A stretch of 39,506 bases of DNA from Pseudomonadota bacterium (GTDB lineage Bacteria; Pseudomonadota; Gammaproteobacteria; Steroidobacterales; Steroidobacteraceae). The DNA lies in contig JAJZSQ010000016.1 in the NCBI GenBank assembly GCA_021849615.1, forward strand, positions 1 through 39,506, read 5' to 3'. The notes under the pieces are model-generated. The model saw only the letters and a list, made by a program, of their open reading frames with translations, was not told the origin of the DNA and searched no databases. Below, piece by piece: positions 16,116 to 26,001 of this stretch; positions within the stretch are counted from its first letter, which is position 1, and each line of letters begins with the position of its first letter. Position numbers and translations under genes: made by a program.

Positions 16116-18830
16116 TTACGCGGCGGCGCGCCGTTTGAGGGCCTGGCCGAGGATCTCGCGCAGATGCTCGGCCCGCGACTCATCGAGCGCCTGCCCGTCG
16201 CGGTCGGTGATGTAGAAGACGTCCTCGGCGCGCTCCCCGACGGTCATGATGCGCGCTGCCTGCAGCAGCACGTGTTCGGCGGTGAGCACTTTGCCGACGT
16301 CGCACAGCAGCCCCGGCCGGTCGCCGGCGATGAGCTCGAGCACCGAGCGGCCGTTCGGCTCATCGGTGCTGATCGCAATCTGCATCGGGGTGTGGAACAT
16401 GCGCGCCTGACGCGGCACGCGCCGGTGTACGGCGATCGTCGCCTGCGGCTGCTGCAGTGAGCGCCACAGCGCCTCCTCGATTTCCTCGCGCCGCTCCCCG
16501 TCGGCGATCGGCGCGCCGTCATCCTCGAGCACGTGATATAGATCGAGGCTGAAGCCGTCGCCCGTCGGGGTGATGCGCGCATCGACGATGTCGAGCCCGA
16601 GCTGATCGAGCACCGCGGTGGTGCGTCCGAATCCGTGCTCGAGCGCGCGGGTGTAGATCAGCACCGCGGTCGTGCCGCGCACGCTGTGCGGATCGAGCGC
16701 CACCAGCGGCTCATCGGAGTGCGGGTCGCGCTCGGCGAGCAGGCGCATATGCCAGGCGAGCTCCTCCGGGGAGTGGCGCAGGAAGTAGGTGGCCGAGAAG
16801 CGCTCCCACACCCGCTCGATGGCCGCCCCGGACACGCCGCGCTCGATGAGCAGCCGGCGGGCCGCCTCGCGCGTCTCGCCCACCAGCTGCTCCTGATCGA
16901 TCGGGGACTCCAGTCCGCGGCGCAGCGCGCGGCGCACCCGCTGGTAGAAGTCATCGAACAGCGAGGCCTTCCACGAGTTCCACAGCTTCGGGTTCGTGGC
17001 GCGCACATCGGCGCAGGTGAGCACGTACAGGTAATCGAGGTGCGCCTCATCGCCGATGCTGCGCGCGAACGCGTTGATCACCTCCGGGTCGGAAATGTCC
17101 TGCTTCTGGGCGGTGAGGGAGAAGGTCAGGTGCTGGCGCACCAGCCAGGCCACCATGCGCGCATCGTACGGGGAGAGCCCCTGCTCGAGGCAGAACGCCT
17201 CGGCATCCACCGAGCCGAGTGCGGAATGATCCCCGCCGCGGCCCTTGGCGATGTCGTGGAACAGCGCCGCGAGATAGGCCACTTCGGGCCGCGGCAGCTG
17301 CTGCATGATGCGCGAGGCCTGCGGCAGTTCCTGATCGTAGCGCGGGATGGCGAAGCGTCTGAGGTTGCTCACCACGAACAGCGTGTGCGCATCCACGGTG
17401 TAGGCGTGGAACAGGTCGTACTGCATGCGCCCGACGATGCGCCCGAACGCCGGGATGTAGCGGCCGAGCACCCCGTAGGTGTTCATGCGGCGCAGTTCGT
17501 GGGTGACCCCGACCGGTGCGCGCACGATCTCGAGAAAGAGCCGGTGATGGCGCGGGTTCTGCCGGAACTCCTCGTCGATCAGCCAGAGGCTGCGGCCGAC
17601 GGCGCGCATGGTCGAGGCGCGCACGCCCTTGATCTCCGGGTGTCGCTGCAGCAGCACGAACAGCTCGAGCAGCGCAGACGGGGTGCGTGCGAACACATCA
17701 TCACTGACCGCCTCGAGGGAGCCGGAGCGCACCTGGAAGCGCGCATTGAGGGGGCGGGGCGGTTCGCTCTCGGTGAGGATCGCCTCGCGGAACAGCTGCA
17801 GCAGCAGCTCATTGAGCAGGCTCACGTCCTTCACGGTGCGGTAGTAGCGCTGCATCAGCTGCTCGACCGCCAGCGTGTAGGAGGCATCCTCGTAGCCGAA
17901 CGTCTGGGCGAGGCGGATCTGGTGATCGAACAGCAGCCGGTCCTCGCGCCGTCCGGTGAGCACGTGCAGCCCGAAGCGCACCTTCCAGAGGAACGCCTGG
18001 GCCTGCTTCAGGCGGCGGAACTCCGCCACCGAGAGAAATCCGTGCCGCGCCAGCTCATCGAGCGTCTCGGCGCCGAAGTGCCGCTTGGCCACCCAGGCGA
18101 TGGTCTGGATGTCGCGCAGGCCGCCCGGGCCGGTCTTGACGTTCGGCTCGAGGTTGTAGGCGGTGTCGTTGGCCTTCAGGTGCCGCTCGGATTGTTCGCG
18201 CACCTTTGCCTCGAAGAACTCGCGCACCGGCCAGAGGTGCTCCGGAGCGAGCGCGGCACGCAGCTCGGCGTAGAGCGCCGCATCGCCGGCGAGCAGCCGC
18301 GCCTCGATCAGGGTGGTCATGACGCCGACGTCGGCCGCACTCTGCTCGAGACACTCCTCGACGGTGCGCACGCTGTGGCCGACTTCCAACCCGATGTCCC
18401 AGAACAGCGCGAGCAGCCGCTCCAGCGCCGCTCGCGCCGCGCCCTGCGGGGCGCTGCGCACGAGCAGCAGCAGATCGATGTCCGAGCACGGCAGCAGCTC
18501 GCCGCGGCCATAGCCGCCGACCGCCACCAGGGCCCAGGGGGGCTCGGCCGTACCGAGGTGCGCGGCCCACAGGGCCTGCAGCACCCGGTCGATGAGCACC
18601 GCGCGCGCCTGCACCAGCGTCTCGATGGGCTCATCGGCGAAGAAGCGGGTCTTCAGCTGCTCGTGCGCCTCGGCGAGCAGCTCGCGCAGCGCTGCCGGCG
18701 CGCCCCCGATGAGTCCGGGCAGCCGCTCGAGCAGCGGCCAGGGTTCGGCCCCGCTCAGCGCCGCAGCGTCGGTCGCGCCTTGCTCGCCCGAGGTCTCGGA
18801 CTCGTCCGACTCGCTGTCTCCGGCAGCCAT
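16116..18830 (-). CDS. glnD: PII uridylyltransferase/uridylyl-removing enzyme GlnD
   Basis: GlnD senses glutamine and adds or removes UMP on the PII proteins, so it controls glutamine synthetase and nitrogen genes. The 904-residue product has the nucleotidyltransferase motif [19 protein letters not shown] at about 105-123. A linker comes next, then an HD hydrolase domain with His525-Asp526 in [13 protein letters not shown]. Two C-terminal ACT domains follow (about 710-790 and 820-900; [19 protein letters not shown]). The first 30 residues are acidic and low-complexity. It lies 4 bases after map and 19 bases before dapC, so map-glnD-dapC-dapD read as one operon. Confidence 0.97.
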   Translation of the reverse strand: MAAGDSESDESETSGEQGATDAAALSGAEPWPLLERLPGLIGGAPAALRELLAEAHEQLKTRFFADEPIETLVQARAVLIDRVLQALWAAHLGTAEPPWALVAVGGYGRGELLPCSDIDLLLLVRSAPQGAARAALERLLALFWDIGLEVGHSVRTVEECLEQSAADVGVMTTLIEARLLAGDAALYAELRAALAPEHLWPVREFFEAKVREQSERHLKANDTAYNLEPNVKTGPGGLRDIQTIAWVAKRHFGAETLDELARHGFLSVAEFRRLKQAQAFLWKVRFGLHVLTGRREDRLLFDHQIRLAQTFGYEDASYTLAVEQLMQRYYRTVKDVSLLNELLLQLFREAILTESEPPRPLNARFQVRSGSLEAVSDDVFARTPSALLELFVLLQRHPEIKGVRASTMRAVGRSLWLIDEEFRQNPRHHRLFLEIVRAPVGVTHELRRMNTYGVLGRYIPAFGRIVGRMQYDLFHAYTVDAHTLFVVSNLRRFAIPRYDQELPQASRIMQQLPRPEVAYLAALFHDIAKGRGGDHSALGSVDAEAFCLEQGLSPYDARMVAWLVRQHLTFSLTAQKQDISDPEVINAFARSIGDEAHLDYLYVLTCADVRATNPKLWNSWKASLFDDFYQRVRRALRRGLESPIDQEQLVGETREAARRLLIERGVSGAAIERVWERFSATYFLRHSPEELAWHMRLLAERDPHSDEPLVALDPHSVRGTTAVLIYTRALEHGFGRTTAVLDQLGLDIVDARITPTGDGFSLDLYHVLEDDGAPIADGERREEIEEALWRSLQQPQATIAVHRRVPRQARMFHTPMQIAISTDEPNGRSVLELIAGDRPGLLCDVGKVLTAEHVLLQAARIMTVGERAEDVFYITDRDGQALDESRAEHLREILGQALKRRAAA

Positions 18831-18834
18831 GGCG

Positions 18835-19608
18835 CTAATGCGTGCTGCGCTCCGCCGCCCCGAGGGTGAGCACTTCGTAGCCGGTGTCGGTCACGAGAAT
18901 GGTGTGCTCCCATTGCGCCGAGAGCGAGTGATCCTTGGTGATGACGGTCCAGCCGTCCGGCAGCAGCCGTACGTGGCGCTTGCCGGCGTTGATCATCGGC
19001 TCGATGGTGAAAGTCATGCCCGGCTCGAGCGTCAGCCCCGTGCCCGGCTCGCCGTAATGCAGCACCTGTGGATCCTCGTGGTAGATCCGGCCGATGCCGT
19101 GGCCGCAGTACTCGCGGACCACGGAGTAATTGTGCTCCTCGGCGAAGGTCTGGATGGCATGTCCGATGTCCCCGAGCCGCACGCCCGGGCGCACCATCTC
19201 GATGCCGCGCCACATCGCCTGGAAGCAGGTCTCGGCGAGCCGGTGTGCGTGCGCCGGCGGTTTGCCGACGTAGTACATGCGGCTGGTGTCGCCGTGGAAG
19301 CCGTCGCGGATCACCGTCACGTCGATATTGACGATGTCACCGGCCTTCAGGCGCTTCTCATTGGGAATGCCGTGGCAGACTACGTGATTCACCGAAGTGC
19401 AGATCACCTTCGGAAAGCCGTGGTAGTTCAGGTTCGCCGGGATCGTGCCCTGGACGTTCACGATGTACTCGTGACAGATGCGGTCGAGCTCCTCGGTGCT
19501 CACCCCCGGCACCACGTGCTCAGCGATCATGTCGAGCACCTCGGCGGCCAGCCGGCCGGCGATGCGCATTTTCTCCTGCTCCTCGGGCGATTTGATCGTG
19601 ACGGCCAT
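18835..19608 (-). CDS. map: Methionine aminopeptidase, type I
   Basis: This enzyme removes the initiator methionine from new proteins with small second residues. The 257-residue product has all five metal ligands: Asp96, Asp107, His170, Glu203 and Glu234. The substrate His79 is in NHVVCHGIP. Surrounding motifs are [31 protein letters not shown] and GMTFTIEPM. It lacks an N-terminal zinc-finger extension, as usual for type Ia. It opens the minus-strand operon and is divergent from rpsB, the common bacterial arrangement. Confidence 0.97.
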   Translation of the reverse strand: MAVTIKSPEEQEKMRIAGRLAAEVLDMIAEHVVPGVSTEELDRICHEYIVNVQGTIPANLNYHGFPKVICTSVNHVVCHGIPNEKRLKAGDIVNIDVTVIRDGFHGDTSRMYYVGKPPAHAHRLAETCFQAMWRGIEMVRPGVRLGDIGHAIQTFAEEHNYSVVREYCGHGIGRIYHEDPQVLHYGEPGTGLTLEPGMTFTIEPMINAGKRHVRLLPDGWTVITKDHSLSAQWEHTILVTDTGYEVLTLGAAERSTH

Positions 19609-19680
19609 GAACTATCCAGGGTGACTCATACGGACGCGCCGCGCGGCGCCGGGACTGCCCACCGCTGCGCGCGCAAGACA

Positions 19681-19709
19681 TTGTTCGGGCGAGGGCTTCA
19701 TGGTATAAA
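19681..19709 (+). promoter_or_regulatory. Predicted sigma-70 promoter of rpsB-tsf
   Basis: TTGTTC (19681-19686), a 17-base spacer, and TATAAA (19704-19709) make a near-consensus promoter. The bases after the -10 are GCGCGGCC, a GC-only discriminator as found in promoters repressed by ppGpp under stringent control. Transcription would start near 19716, about 130 bases before the rpsB ATG. Confidence 0.7.
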
Positions 19710-19768
19710 GCGCGGCCTTTTTTGGCAATCAACCCACACGCGCATCGATTCATCCGCCGCTGGGTGTT

Positions 19769-19798
19769 CCGGGAGCGGCCCCTCAAGGTCGCGCCCGG
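19769..19798 (+). promoter_or_regulatory. Stem-loop in the rpsB leader
   Basis: CCGGG (19769-19773) pairs with CCCGG (19794-19798); after one A-G mismatch GCG (19775-19777) pairs with CGC (19790-19792), closing a 12-base loop. It lies in the predicted 5' leader. In enterobacteria S2 represses rpsB-tsf by binding the leader; whether this hairpin is that site cannot be told from sequence alone. Confidence 0.35.
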
Positions 19799-19845
19799 GA
19801 TGGCTGCGGAGATGCGCGGAGGCTCAACCCAACGAGGAGTTTCTC

Positions 19846-20844
19846 ATGCCTGGCGTATCCATGCGGCAGATGCTGGAAGCGGGTGTCCATTTCGGACACC
19901 AGACCCGCTTCTGGAACCCGAAGATGGCTCAGTTCATTTTCGGCGAGCGCAACAAGATCCACATCATCAATCTCGAGAAGACCCAGCCGATGTACGCGCA
20001 GGCTGCGGCCTTCGTGAAGAGCGTGGCCGCCGACGGCGGCACGGTGCTGTTCGTCGGCACCAAGCGCTCGGCGCGCGAAGCGATGCAGAAAGAGGCCGAG
20101 CGCGCCGGCCAGCCGTTCGTCAACCAGCGCTGGCTCGGCGGCATGCTGACGAATTTCAAGACCATCCGTCAGTCGATCAAGCGGCTCGAGGACATCTCCG
20201 AGCTCGCCGCCTCCGGGGCGCTCGAGCGGCGCGGTAAGAAAGAGGCGACGCAGCTGCGCCGCGAGCGCGAGAAGCTCGAGCGCAGCCTCGGCGGTATCCG
20301 CGCCATGGGGTCGCTGCCCGATGTGCTGTTCGTGGTCGACGTGGGCCACGAGAAGCTCGCCATCGACGAGGCGCGCAAGCTCGGCATTCCGGTCGTGGCC
20401 GTGGTCGACACGAACTGCTCCCCGGACGGCATCGATTACGTCGTGCCGGGCAATGACGACGCCATGCGCGCGATCCAGCTGTATGCCGCCGGCATGGCCG
20501 ATGCGGTGCTCGAGGGCCGCGAGTCGGTGCCGGCGGTCGTGGTCGGTGAGGACGAGTTCGTCGAACTCGACGAGGCCGGCAATCCGCGCCGCAAGGCGCC
20601 GCGCGGCCCGCGCAAGAGCGCTGCGGCGGCGCGTCCGAAGAAGAATGCCTCGCGGCGTCGTCTGCCGCCGGTGAAGGCCCCACGTGCCGAGGGCACCGAG
20701 GCGGTCGATGACGTCGGCACCGAGGAAGAGTCGATGGAGGCCGTGCCTGAAGTGGCCGCGTCCGGCGGCTCGAACACCACGCCGGCACCGACGGGCGCCC
20801 GCCGCCCCTCGGGCCCGGCGCGCCGCAAGGGCCGCGGAGAATGA
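19846..20844 (+). CDS. rpsB: 30S ribosomal protein S2 with a long C-terminal tail
   Basis: Residues 1 to about 240 are a standard S2: [30 protein letters not shown]-like [53 protein letters not shown] and [24 protein letters not shown]. The protein then continues to residue 332. The added 88 residues start with a basic Pro/Ala/Arg/Lys stretch (about 248-280), pass through an acidic one (about 281-303) and end in a second basic one (318-331). No fold is expected there. Typical S2 proteins have about 240-265 residues. ATG 19846 has GAGGAG 6 bases upstream. The gene leads the rpsB-tsf unit, separated from tsf by a hairpin. Confidence 0.97.
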   Translation: MPGVSMRQMLEAGVHFGHQTRFWNPKMAQFIFGERNKIHIINLEKTQPMYAQAAAFVKSVAADGGTVLFVGTKRSAREAMQKEAERAGQPFVNQRWLGGMLTNFKTIRQSIKRLEDISELAASGALERRGKKEATQLRREREKLERSLGGIRAMGSLPDVLFVVDVGHEKLAIDEARKLGIPVVAVVDTNCSPDGIDYVVPGNDDAMRAIQLYAAGMADAVLEGRESVPAVVVGEDEFVELDEAGNPRRKAPRGPRKSAAAARPKKNASRRRLPPVKAPRAEGTEAVDDVGTEEESMEAVPEVAASGGSNTTPAPTGARRPSGPARRKGRGE

Positions 20845-20849
20845 GCCGC

Positions 20850-20873
20850 GCGCGGCCGCTCATGCGGCCGCGC
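20850..20873 (+). terminator. Hairpin between rpsB and tsf (possible attenuator)
   Basis: A perfect 10-bp all-GC stem (20850-20859 with 20864-20873) with loop TCAT begins five bases after the rpsB stop. No T-tract follows. In E. coli a partial terminator lies at the same place and sets the S2:EF-Ts ratio, so a similar role is plausible. Confidence 0.5.
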
Positions 20874-20947
20874 CTGCGGTTTGCCTCTGGTGAGGATTGC
20901 CGGGGCGGAGGCAGCGTCCAGGGACGGCGCAACCGGATGAGTGCGAT

Positions 20948-21829
20948 ATGAGTATTACAGCTGAGATGGTCAAGCAGCTCCGCGAGCGCACCGGCGCGGG
21001 GATGATGGAGTGCAAGAAGGCGCTGGTGGAGAGCAACGGCGACCTCGATGCCGCCGCCGAACTGATGCGCAAGCAGGGCCTCGCCAAGGCCGACAAGAAG
21101 TCCGCGCGCGTCGCCGCCGAGGGCGTGATCGTCATCGAGCGTTCCGCCGATGGGCATGCCGCGGCTATGGTCGAGGTCAATTGCGAGACGGATTTCGTGG
21201 CGCGCGAACAGGACTTCACCGCGTTCGCGAGCGAGCTCGCCAAGCGAGCGATCGCCGATCGGCCGGCGAACCTCGAGGCGCTGCTCGAGGCGAGCCTCGG
21301 AGCCGAGACGGTCGATGCGTGCCGCCGGGCCCTGGTCGCCAAGATCGGCGAGAACATCACCGTGCGTCGCTGCTCGGTGCTCGCGAGCGAGCAGCACCTG
21401 GGGGCGTACCTGCACGGTACGCGCATCGGGGTGCTGGTGGCGCTCAAGGGCGGCAGCGAGACGCTGGCGCACGACCTCGCGATGCACATCGCGGCGAGCA
21501 ATCCGAAGTACCTCTCGATGCAGGAGGTGCCGGCCGAGGTGATGGCCAAGGAGCGTGAGATCCTCACCGAGCAGGCCCAGGGCGAGGGTAAGCCCCCGGA
21601 GATCGTCGCGAAGATGGTCGAGGGGCGGCTGCGCAAGTCGCTCGGGGAAATCACGCTGCTCGGCCAGCCGTTTGTCAAGGATCCGGACCTGACGGTAGAG
21701 AAGTTGCTGAAGAGTGCCGGCGCCACGGTGACCGCCTACGAGCGCTTCGAGGTGGGCGCGGGCATCGAGAAGAAGCAGGAGAACTTCGTCGCCGAGGTGA
21801 TGGCGCAGGTCAAGAGCGCCGGCGGCTGA
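20948..21829 (+). CDS. tsf: Translation elongation factor Ts
   Basis: EF-Ts is the nucleotide exchange factor of EF-Tu. The 293-residue product starts [26 protein letters not shown], the conserved N-terminal module, and has the TDFVAR motif in [16 protein letters not shown] that inserts near the EF-Tu Mg site. The dimer/coiled-coil part follows, and the end is the typical [13 protein letters not shown] 20948 is chosen as the family start; the frame is open 17 codons upstream without conserved sequence. The Shine-Dalgarno is weak (GGATGAG), unusual for such a highly expressed gene. Confidence 0.97.
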   Translation: MSITAEMVKQLRERTGAGMMECKKALVESNGDLDAAAELMRKQGLAKADKKSARVAAEGVIVIERSADGHAAAMVEVNCETDFVAREQDFTAFASELAKRAIADRPANLEALLEASLGAETVDACRRALVAKIGENITVRRCSVLASEQHLGAYLHGTRIGVLVALKGGSETLAHDLAMHIAASNPKYLSMQEVPAEVMAKEREILTEQAQGEGKPPEIVAKMVEGRLRKSLGEITLLGQPFVKDPDLTVEKLLKSAGATVTAYERFEVGAGIEKKQENFVAEVMAQVKSAGG

Positions 21830-21842
21830 CCCCGGCGCGCCT

Positions 21843-21874
21843 CCGGGACGCTGCTGCGCGCAGCAGCGTCCCGG
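21843..21874 (+). terminator. Hairpin after tsf
   Basis: A perfect 14-bp inverted repeat (21843-21856 with 21861-21874) with loop CGCG lies 13 bases after the tsf stop and 27 bases before pyrH. There is no T-tract. It may end part of the rpsB-tsf transcripts or protect their 3' end, with read-through into pyrH. Confidence 0.55.
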
Positions 21875-21901
21875 CATCCCGCAACGAGTGAAGGATTGCC
21901 C

Positions 21902-22636
21902 ATGGCGACTGAAACAGCGAAGACCGCCCGCTACTCGCGCATCCTCGTGAAGCTCTCCGGGGAGGCGCTCATGGGTCAGGCCGATTACGGCATCGACCCG
22001 GCCATCATCAAGCGCATCGCCGGGGAACTCGAGGAGATCGCCGGCCTCGGCGTCGAGCTCGCCGTGGTGATCGGCGGCGGCAACATCTTTCGCGGTGCGG
22101 GCCTCGCCCGGGCCGGGATGGATCGCGTCACGGCCGATCACATGGGCATGCTCGCCACGGTGATGAATGCGCTGGCGATGCAGGATGCGCTGGAGAACCG
22201 AGGCCTGCACGCGCGGGTGATGTCGGCGATCCGCATCAACGAGGTGTGCGAGGACTACATCCGCCGCCGCGCCATCCGGCATCTGGAGAAGGGGCGGGTG
22301 GTGATCTGCGCTGCCGGCACCGGCAGCCCGTTCTTCACGACCGATACCGCCGCGGCGCTGCGCGCCATCGAGATCAACGCCGAGGTGCTGTTGAAGGCCA
22401 CCAAGGTCGACGGGGTGTACTCCGACGATCCGGTGCGCAATCCGGCCGCGACCCGCTACCGGCACCTGACCTTCGATCGGGTGCTCACCGAGAAGCTCAA
22501 CGTCATGGACGCGACGGCGATCGTCATGTGCCGCGACAACCGCCTGCCGCTGCAGGTGTTCAACCTCAACAATCCAGGCGATCTCACCCGCAGCGTCCGT
22601 GGCGACGAAGTCGGGACGGTCGTGACCTGCGAGTGA
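21902..22636 (+). CDS. pyrH: Uridylate kinase PyrH (UMP kinase)
   Basis: PyrH phosphorylates UMP to UDP with ATP, feeding pyrimidine nucleotide and cell-envelope sugar pools. The 244-residue bacterial-type hexameric kinase shows [58 protein letters not shown] and [13 protein letters not shown] 21902 has AAGGA 6 bases upstream. pyrH-frr downstream of tsf is the standard order. Confidence 0.97.
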   Translation: MATETAKTARYSRILVKLSGEALMGQADYGIDPAIIKRIAGELEEIAGLGVELAVVIGGGNIFRGAGLARAGMDRVTADHMGMLATVMNALAMQDALENRGLHARVMSAIRINEVCEDYIRRRAIRHLEKGRVVICAAGTGSPFFTTDTAAALRAIEINAEVLLKATKVDGVYSDDPVRNPAATRYRHLTFDRVLTEKLNVMDATAIVMCRDNRLPLQVFNLNNPGDLTRSVRGDEVGTVVTCE

Positions 22637-22662
22637 GCCGAGCCGGCTGGGGAGAGTGATCC

Positions 22663-23220
22663 ATGCTCGATGATCTGAAGAAAGACGCGCGCGAGCGCAT
22701 GACCAAGTGCGTGCTGAGCTTCCAGGCGGATCTGAAGAAGCTGCGTACCGGCCGGGCGCACCCGAGCCTGATCGAGCACCTGAAGGTCGATTACTACGGA
22801 TCGGACGTGCCGCTGCAGCAGGTGGCGAGCATCGCCGTGGAAGAAGGGCGCACGCTCGTGATCTCGCCCTGGGAAAAAGGCGTCGTGCAGGCGATCGAGA
22901 AGGCGATTTTCAAGTCCGATCTGGGCCTCACGCCGATGACTGCGGGCACGGTGATCCGCATTCCGATGCCGCCACTCACCGAGGAGCGGCGCCGCGAGAT
23001 CACCAAAGTGCTCAAGGCCGACGCGGAGAACGCTCGCGTGGCGGTGCGCAACGTGCGCCGCGACGTGATGAATGACATCAAGGATCTGCTGAAGGAAAAG
23101 CTGATCGCGCAGGACGAGGAGCATCGCGCCGAAGGCGACATCCAGAAGCTCACCGACAAGCACATTGCGGACATCGAGCAGCTTCTGGTCGCCAAGGAAA
23201 AGGAAATCATGCAGGTGTGA
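22663..23220 (+). CDS. frr: Ribosome recycling factor
   Basis: This 185-residue factor splits the post-termination ribosome together with EF-G. Conserved features are LKKLRTGRAHPSLIEHLKVDYYG in helix 1, the small beta domain with LVISPWEKGVVQAIEKAI and GTVIRIPMPPLTEERR, and the final helix ending DKHIADIEQLLVAKEKEIM. Length is exactly typical. GGAGAG precedes ATG 22663. Its TGA shares one base with the uppS ATG. Confidence 0.98.
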   Translation: MLDDLKKDARERMTKCVLSFQADLKKLRTGRAHPSLIEHLKVDYYGSDVPLQQVASIAVEEGRTLVISPWEKGVVQAIEKAIFKSDLGLTPMTAGTVIRIPMPPLTEERRREITKVLKADAENARVAVRNVRRDVMNDIKDLLKEKLIAQDEEHRAEGDIQKLTDKHIADIEQLLVAKEKEIMQV

Positions 23221-23987
23221 TGGCGCACACCGTGTCCGACAACGTCGCGTCCGCGCCGCTTCCCCGCCACATCGCCATCACCATGGACGGCAATGGCCGC
23301 TGGGCGGCCGCGCGGGGGCTCGCGCGTTCGGCCGGGCACAAGGCCGGGCTCGAGCCGGTGCGGCTGTGCGTGCGGGAGTGCTCGCGGCTCGGCGTCGAGG
23401 CACTCACCCTGTTCGCCTTCTCGAGCGAGAACTGGTCGCGGCCGGCCGAGGAAGTGGCGAGTCTGATGGGCCTGTTCTTCGAGGCCATCGAGCGCGAAAT
23501 CAGTGATCTGGAGCGCCAGGGGGTGCGGTTGCGCATCATCGGCAATCGCCAGGCGCTCTCGGTGCGCCTGCAGGCGCAGATCGGCGCCGCCGAGGCGCGC
23601 ACCGCGGGCAACGCGGGCTTGAAGCTGCAGGTCGCGGTCAGCTACGGCGGCCGCTGGGACATCGTGCAGGCGGCCCGCACGCTCGCCGCCCAGTGCGTGA
23701 GCGGCGCGCTGCCGGTGAGCGCGATCGACGAGACGCGCTTCGGCGCGGCGCTCGAGCTCGGCGCGCTGCCGGACCCGGATCTGCTGATCCGCACCGGCGC
23801 GGAGCGGCGCATCAGTAATTTTCTGCTCTGGAACCTCGCCTACGCGGAGCTGTATTTCAGCGACCGGCTGTGGCCGGACTTCGATGCCGCGGAGCTCGAG
23901 CGCGCCCTGACGTTCTTCGCCGGCCGCGAGCGGCGTTTCGGGCACACCGGCGGGCAGCTTAGCGCAGCCCCGAAAGCCGCGCCGTGA
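23220..23987 (+). CDS. uppS: Isoprenyl transferase (undecaprenyl diphosphate synthase)
   Basis: UppS condenses eight isopentenyl diphosphates onto farnesyl diphosphate to make the C55 lipid carrier for peptidoglycan and O-antigen. The 255-residue product has the catalytic Asp23 in [10 protein letters not shown], then the [11 protein letters not shown] loop, [13 protein letters not shown], and the C-terminal [23 protein letters not shown] 23220 overlaps the frr stop by one base; a GTG one codon earlier is also in frame. Its TGA overlaps the cdsA GTG. Confidence 0.96.
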   Translation: MAHTVSDNVASAPLPRHIAITMDGNGRWAAARGLARSAGHKAGLEPVRLCVRECSRLGVEALTLFAFSSENWSRPAEEVASLMGLFFEAIEREISDLERQGVRLRIIGNRQALSVRLQAQIGAAEARTAGNAGLKLQVAVSYGGRWDIVQAARTLAAQCVSGALPVSAIDETRFGAALELGALPDPDLLIRTGAERRISNFLLWNLAYAELYFSDRLWPDFDAAELERALTFFAGRERRFGHTGGQLSAAPKAAP

Positions 23988-24796
23988 GCGATTCGCTGCG
24001 CCATCGGGTCGCGACCGCAGCGGTGCTGATCGCGGCGCTGCTCGCCGTGCTGTTCGCGCTGCCGGCCCGCGCCACGCTCGGGGTGTTGACGCTGATCGTG
24101 CTGCTCGGGGCCTGGGAGTGGTCGGCGTTCCTGAAAAGCGGCCGACGCGGCGTACGCATCGGGTATGTCTTGCTGATCGGCGCGGCACTGCCGCTCGCCT
24201 GGCGCGCTGCGCTGACCCGCGCGGGCTTGGAGTGGCTGCTCGGCGCTGCGGCGCTGTGGTGGGCCGTGGCGCTCGGCTGGATCGTGTTCGCGCCGCGGCG
24301 CGCGGCAGCCGCCTCGGCGGCGCTCGCGGGGCTGTGTGCGCTGGTGCCGGCCTGGCTGGCGCTCGCGCGGCTGCGTCTCGCCGGGCCGCGCGGCGCCGAA
24401 TGGGTGCTGTTCTGCCTGCTGCTGGTGTGGATGGCCGACATCGGCGCGTACTTCGCCGGCCGGCGCTTCGGGCGGCGGCGGCTCGCCCCCGAGGTCTCCC
24501 CGGGCAAAACCTGGGAAGGGGTGCTCGGCGGTATCGCGGCCTGCATTCCGGTGGCGGTGGGCGGCAGTTTCTGGTTCAGTGTGCCCCTCGGAGGGTTTCT
24601 GGTGCTGTGTCTGGCGGCGGTCGCCGCCTCCATCGTCGGGGATCTCACCGAGAGCCTGCTGAAGCGCTTCGCGGGCGTGAAGGACAGCGGCACGCTGTTT
24701 CCCGGACACGGTGGGGTGATGGACCGTATCGACAGCCTGACCGCAGCGGCGCCCGTGCTGCTGCTTGGCCTGACAGTTTTGGGAGTCCTGGCATGA
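23984..24796 (+). CDS. cdsA: Phosphatidate cytidylyltransferase CdsA
   Basis: CdsA makes CDP-diacylglycerol from phosphatidate and CTP, the branch point of phospholipid synthesis. The 270-residue product is an integral inner-membrane protein with about seven hydrophobic segments. The CDS signature is at the end, [18 protein letters not shown] followed by DRID, together with [12 protein letters not shown] and the acidic [15 protein letters not shown]. The GTG start overlaps the uppS stop by four bases, so expression is coupled. Confidence 0.95.
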   Translation: MSDSLRHRVATAAVLIAALLAVLFALPARATLGVLTLIVLLGAWEWSAFLKSGRRGVRIGYVLLIGAALPLAWRAALTRAGLEWLLGAAALWWAVALGWIVFAPRRAAAASAALAGLCALVPAWLALARLRLAGPRGAEWVLFCLLLVWMADIGAYFAGRRFGRRRLAPEVSPGKTWEGVLGGIAACIPVAVGGSFWFSVPLGGFLVLCLAAVAASIVGDLTESLLKRFAGVKDSGTLFPGHGGVMDRIDSLTAAAPVLLLGLTVLGVLA

Positions 24797-26001
24797 TCGG
24801 TGTGGTCGTTCTCGGTTCCACCGGCTCGATCGGCGAGAGCACCCTCGATGTGCTCGCCCGCCATCCGCAGCGCTTTCGCTTAGTCGGCATCGGCGCGAAC
24901 CGCAGCGTGGAGAAACTCGCCACGCAGATTTTGAAGTATCGCCCTGCCTACGCGGCACTGGCGGATCCGGCCGCCGCGCGCGAACTCGCCGCGCGCCTCG
25001 GCGATGCCGCGCCCGACACGCGGCTGCTCGCGGGCCCCGAGGCGCTCACCGAACTGGCCACGCTCGAGGCGGCCGAGTGCGTGATGGCCGCCATCGTCGG
25101 GGCGGCGGGGCTGCCTTCGACGCTCGCGGCCGCCCGGGCCGGCAAGCGGCTGCTGCTCGCCAACAAGGAATCGCTGGTGATGTCCGGCCCGCTGCTGATG
25201 CAGGCGGTGCGCGATGCTGGTGCGACACTGCTGCCGATCGACAGCGAGCACAATGCGATCTTCCAATGCCTGCCGGCCGGCACCCGCGCCGGCAGCACGC
25301 CCGAGGGCGTGCGGCGCGTGCTGCTCACCGCCTCCGGCGGCCCGTTCCGCGACTGGAGCGCCGAGCAGATCGCCGCGGCGACGCCCGAGGCGGCCGTGGC
25401 GCATCCAAACTGGGTCATGGGACGGAAGATCTCGGTGGATTCCGCCACCCTCATGAACAAGGGTCTGGAGCTGATCGAGGCCTGCTTCCTGTTCGGCCTG
25501 CCACCCGAGCAGGTCGATATCGTCGTGCACCCGCAGAGCATCATCCACTCGCTGGTGGAGTACGTCGATGGCTCAGTGCTGGCGCAGCTCGGCTCCCCGG
25601 ACATGCGCACCCCGATCGCCTACGCGCTCGCCTGGCCCGAGCGCATGGACTCCGGCGTGGCGTTCCTCGATCTGGTCAAGACCGCGCGCTTGGAGTTCCG
25701 CGCGCCGGATCCGCAGCGCTTCCCGTGCCTCGCGCTCGCGCAGGCCGCGGCGCGCGCCGGCGGGCTCGCCCCGGTGGTGCTCAACGCGGCCAACGAGATC
25801 GCCGTGCACGCCTTCCTCGAGCAGCGGTTGAACTTTCCGGGGATCGCCTCGGTCATTGAGGATGTGATCACGCACTCGAGCGCGGCGCCCATTGGCGGAT
25901 TGGAGGATGTGCTGGCCGCCGACGCGGAGGCACGCGTGCGCGCCGAGGAATGCATCGAGGCGCGCCGCGGCGCATCCGCCCGTGCCGGGGCGTGCGGATG
26001 A
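24793..26001 (+). CDS. dxr: 1-deoxy-D-xylulose 5-phosphate reductoisomerase
   Basis: Dxr makes 2-C-methyl-D-erythritol 4-phosphate, the first committed step of the MEP isoprenoid pathway. The 402-residue product has the NADPH motif [10 protein letters not shown] at residues 8-17, [11 protein letters not shown], the metal-site stretch [13 protein letters not shown] and the flexible loop/active site [23 protein letters not shown] 24793 overlaps the cdsA TGA. The same transcript therefore carries isoprenoid precursor supply (dxr) and its main use (uppS). Confidence 0.97.
   Translation: MIGVVVLGSTGSIGESTLDVLARHPQRFRLVGIGANRSVEKLATQILKYRPAYAALADPAAARELAARLGDAAPDTRLLAGPEALTELATLEAAECVMAAIVGAAGLPSTLAAARAGKRLLLANKESLVMSGPLLMQAVRDAGATLLPIDSEHNAIFQCLPAGTRAGSTPEGVRRVLLTASGGPFRDWSAEQIAAATPEAAVAHPNWVMGRKISVDSATLMNKGLELIEACFLFGLPPEQVDIVVHPQSIIHSLVEYVDGSVLAQLGSPDMRTPIAYALAWPERMDSGVAFLDLVKTARLEFRAPDPQRFPCLALAQAAARAGGLAPVVLNAANEIAVHAFLEQRLNFPGIASVIEDVITHSSAAPIGGLEDVLAADAEARVRAEECIEARRGASARAGACG

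Noticed and set aside
16635-18869. 744-codon open frame antisense to glnD
   Set aside because: Same reason: no domain, and glnD is complete on the minus strand.
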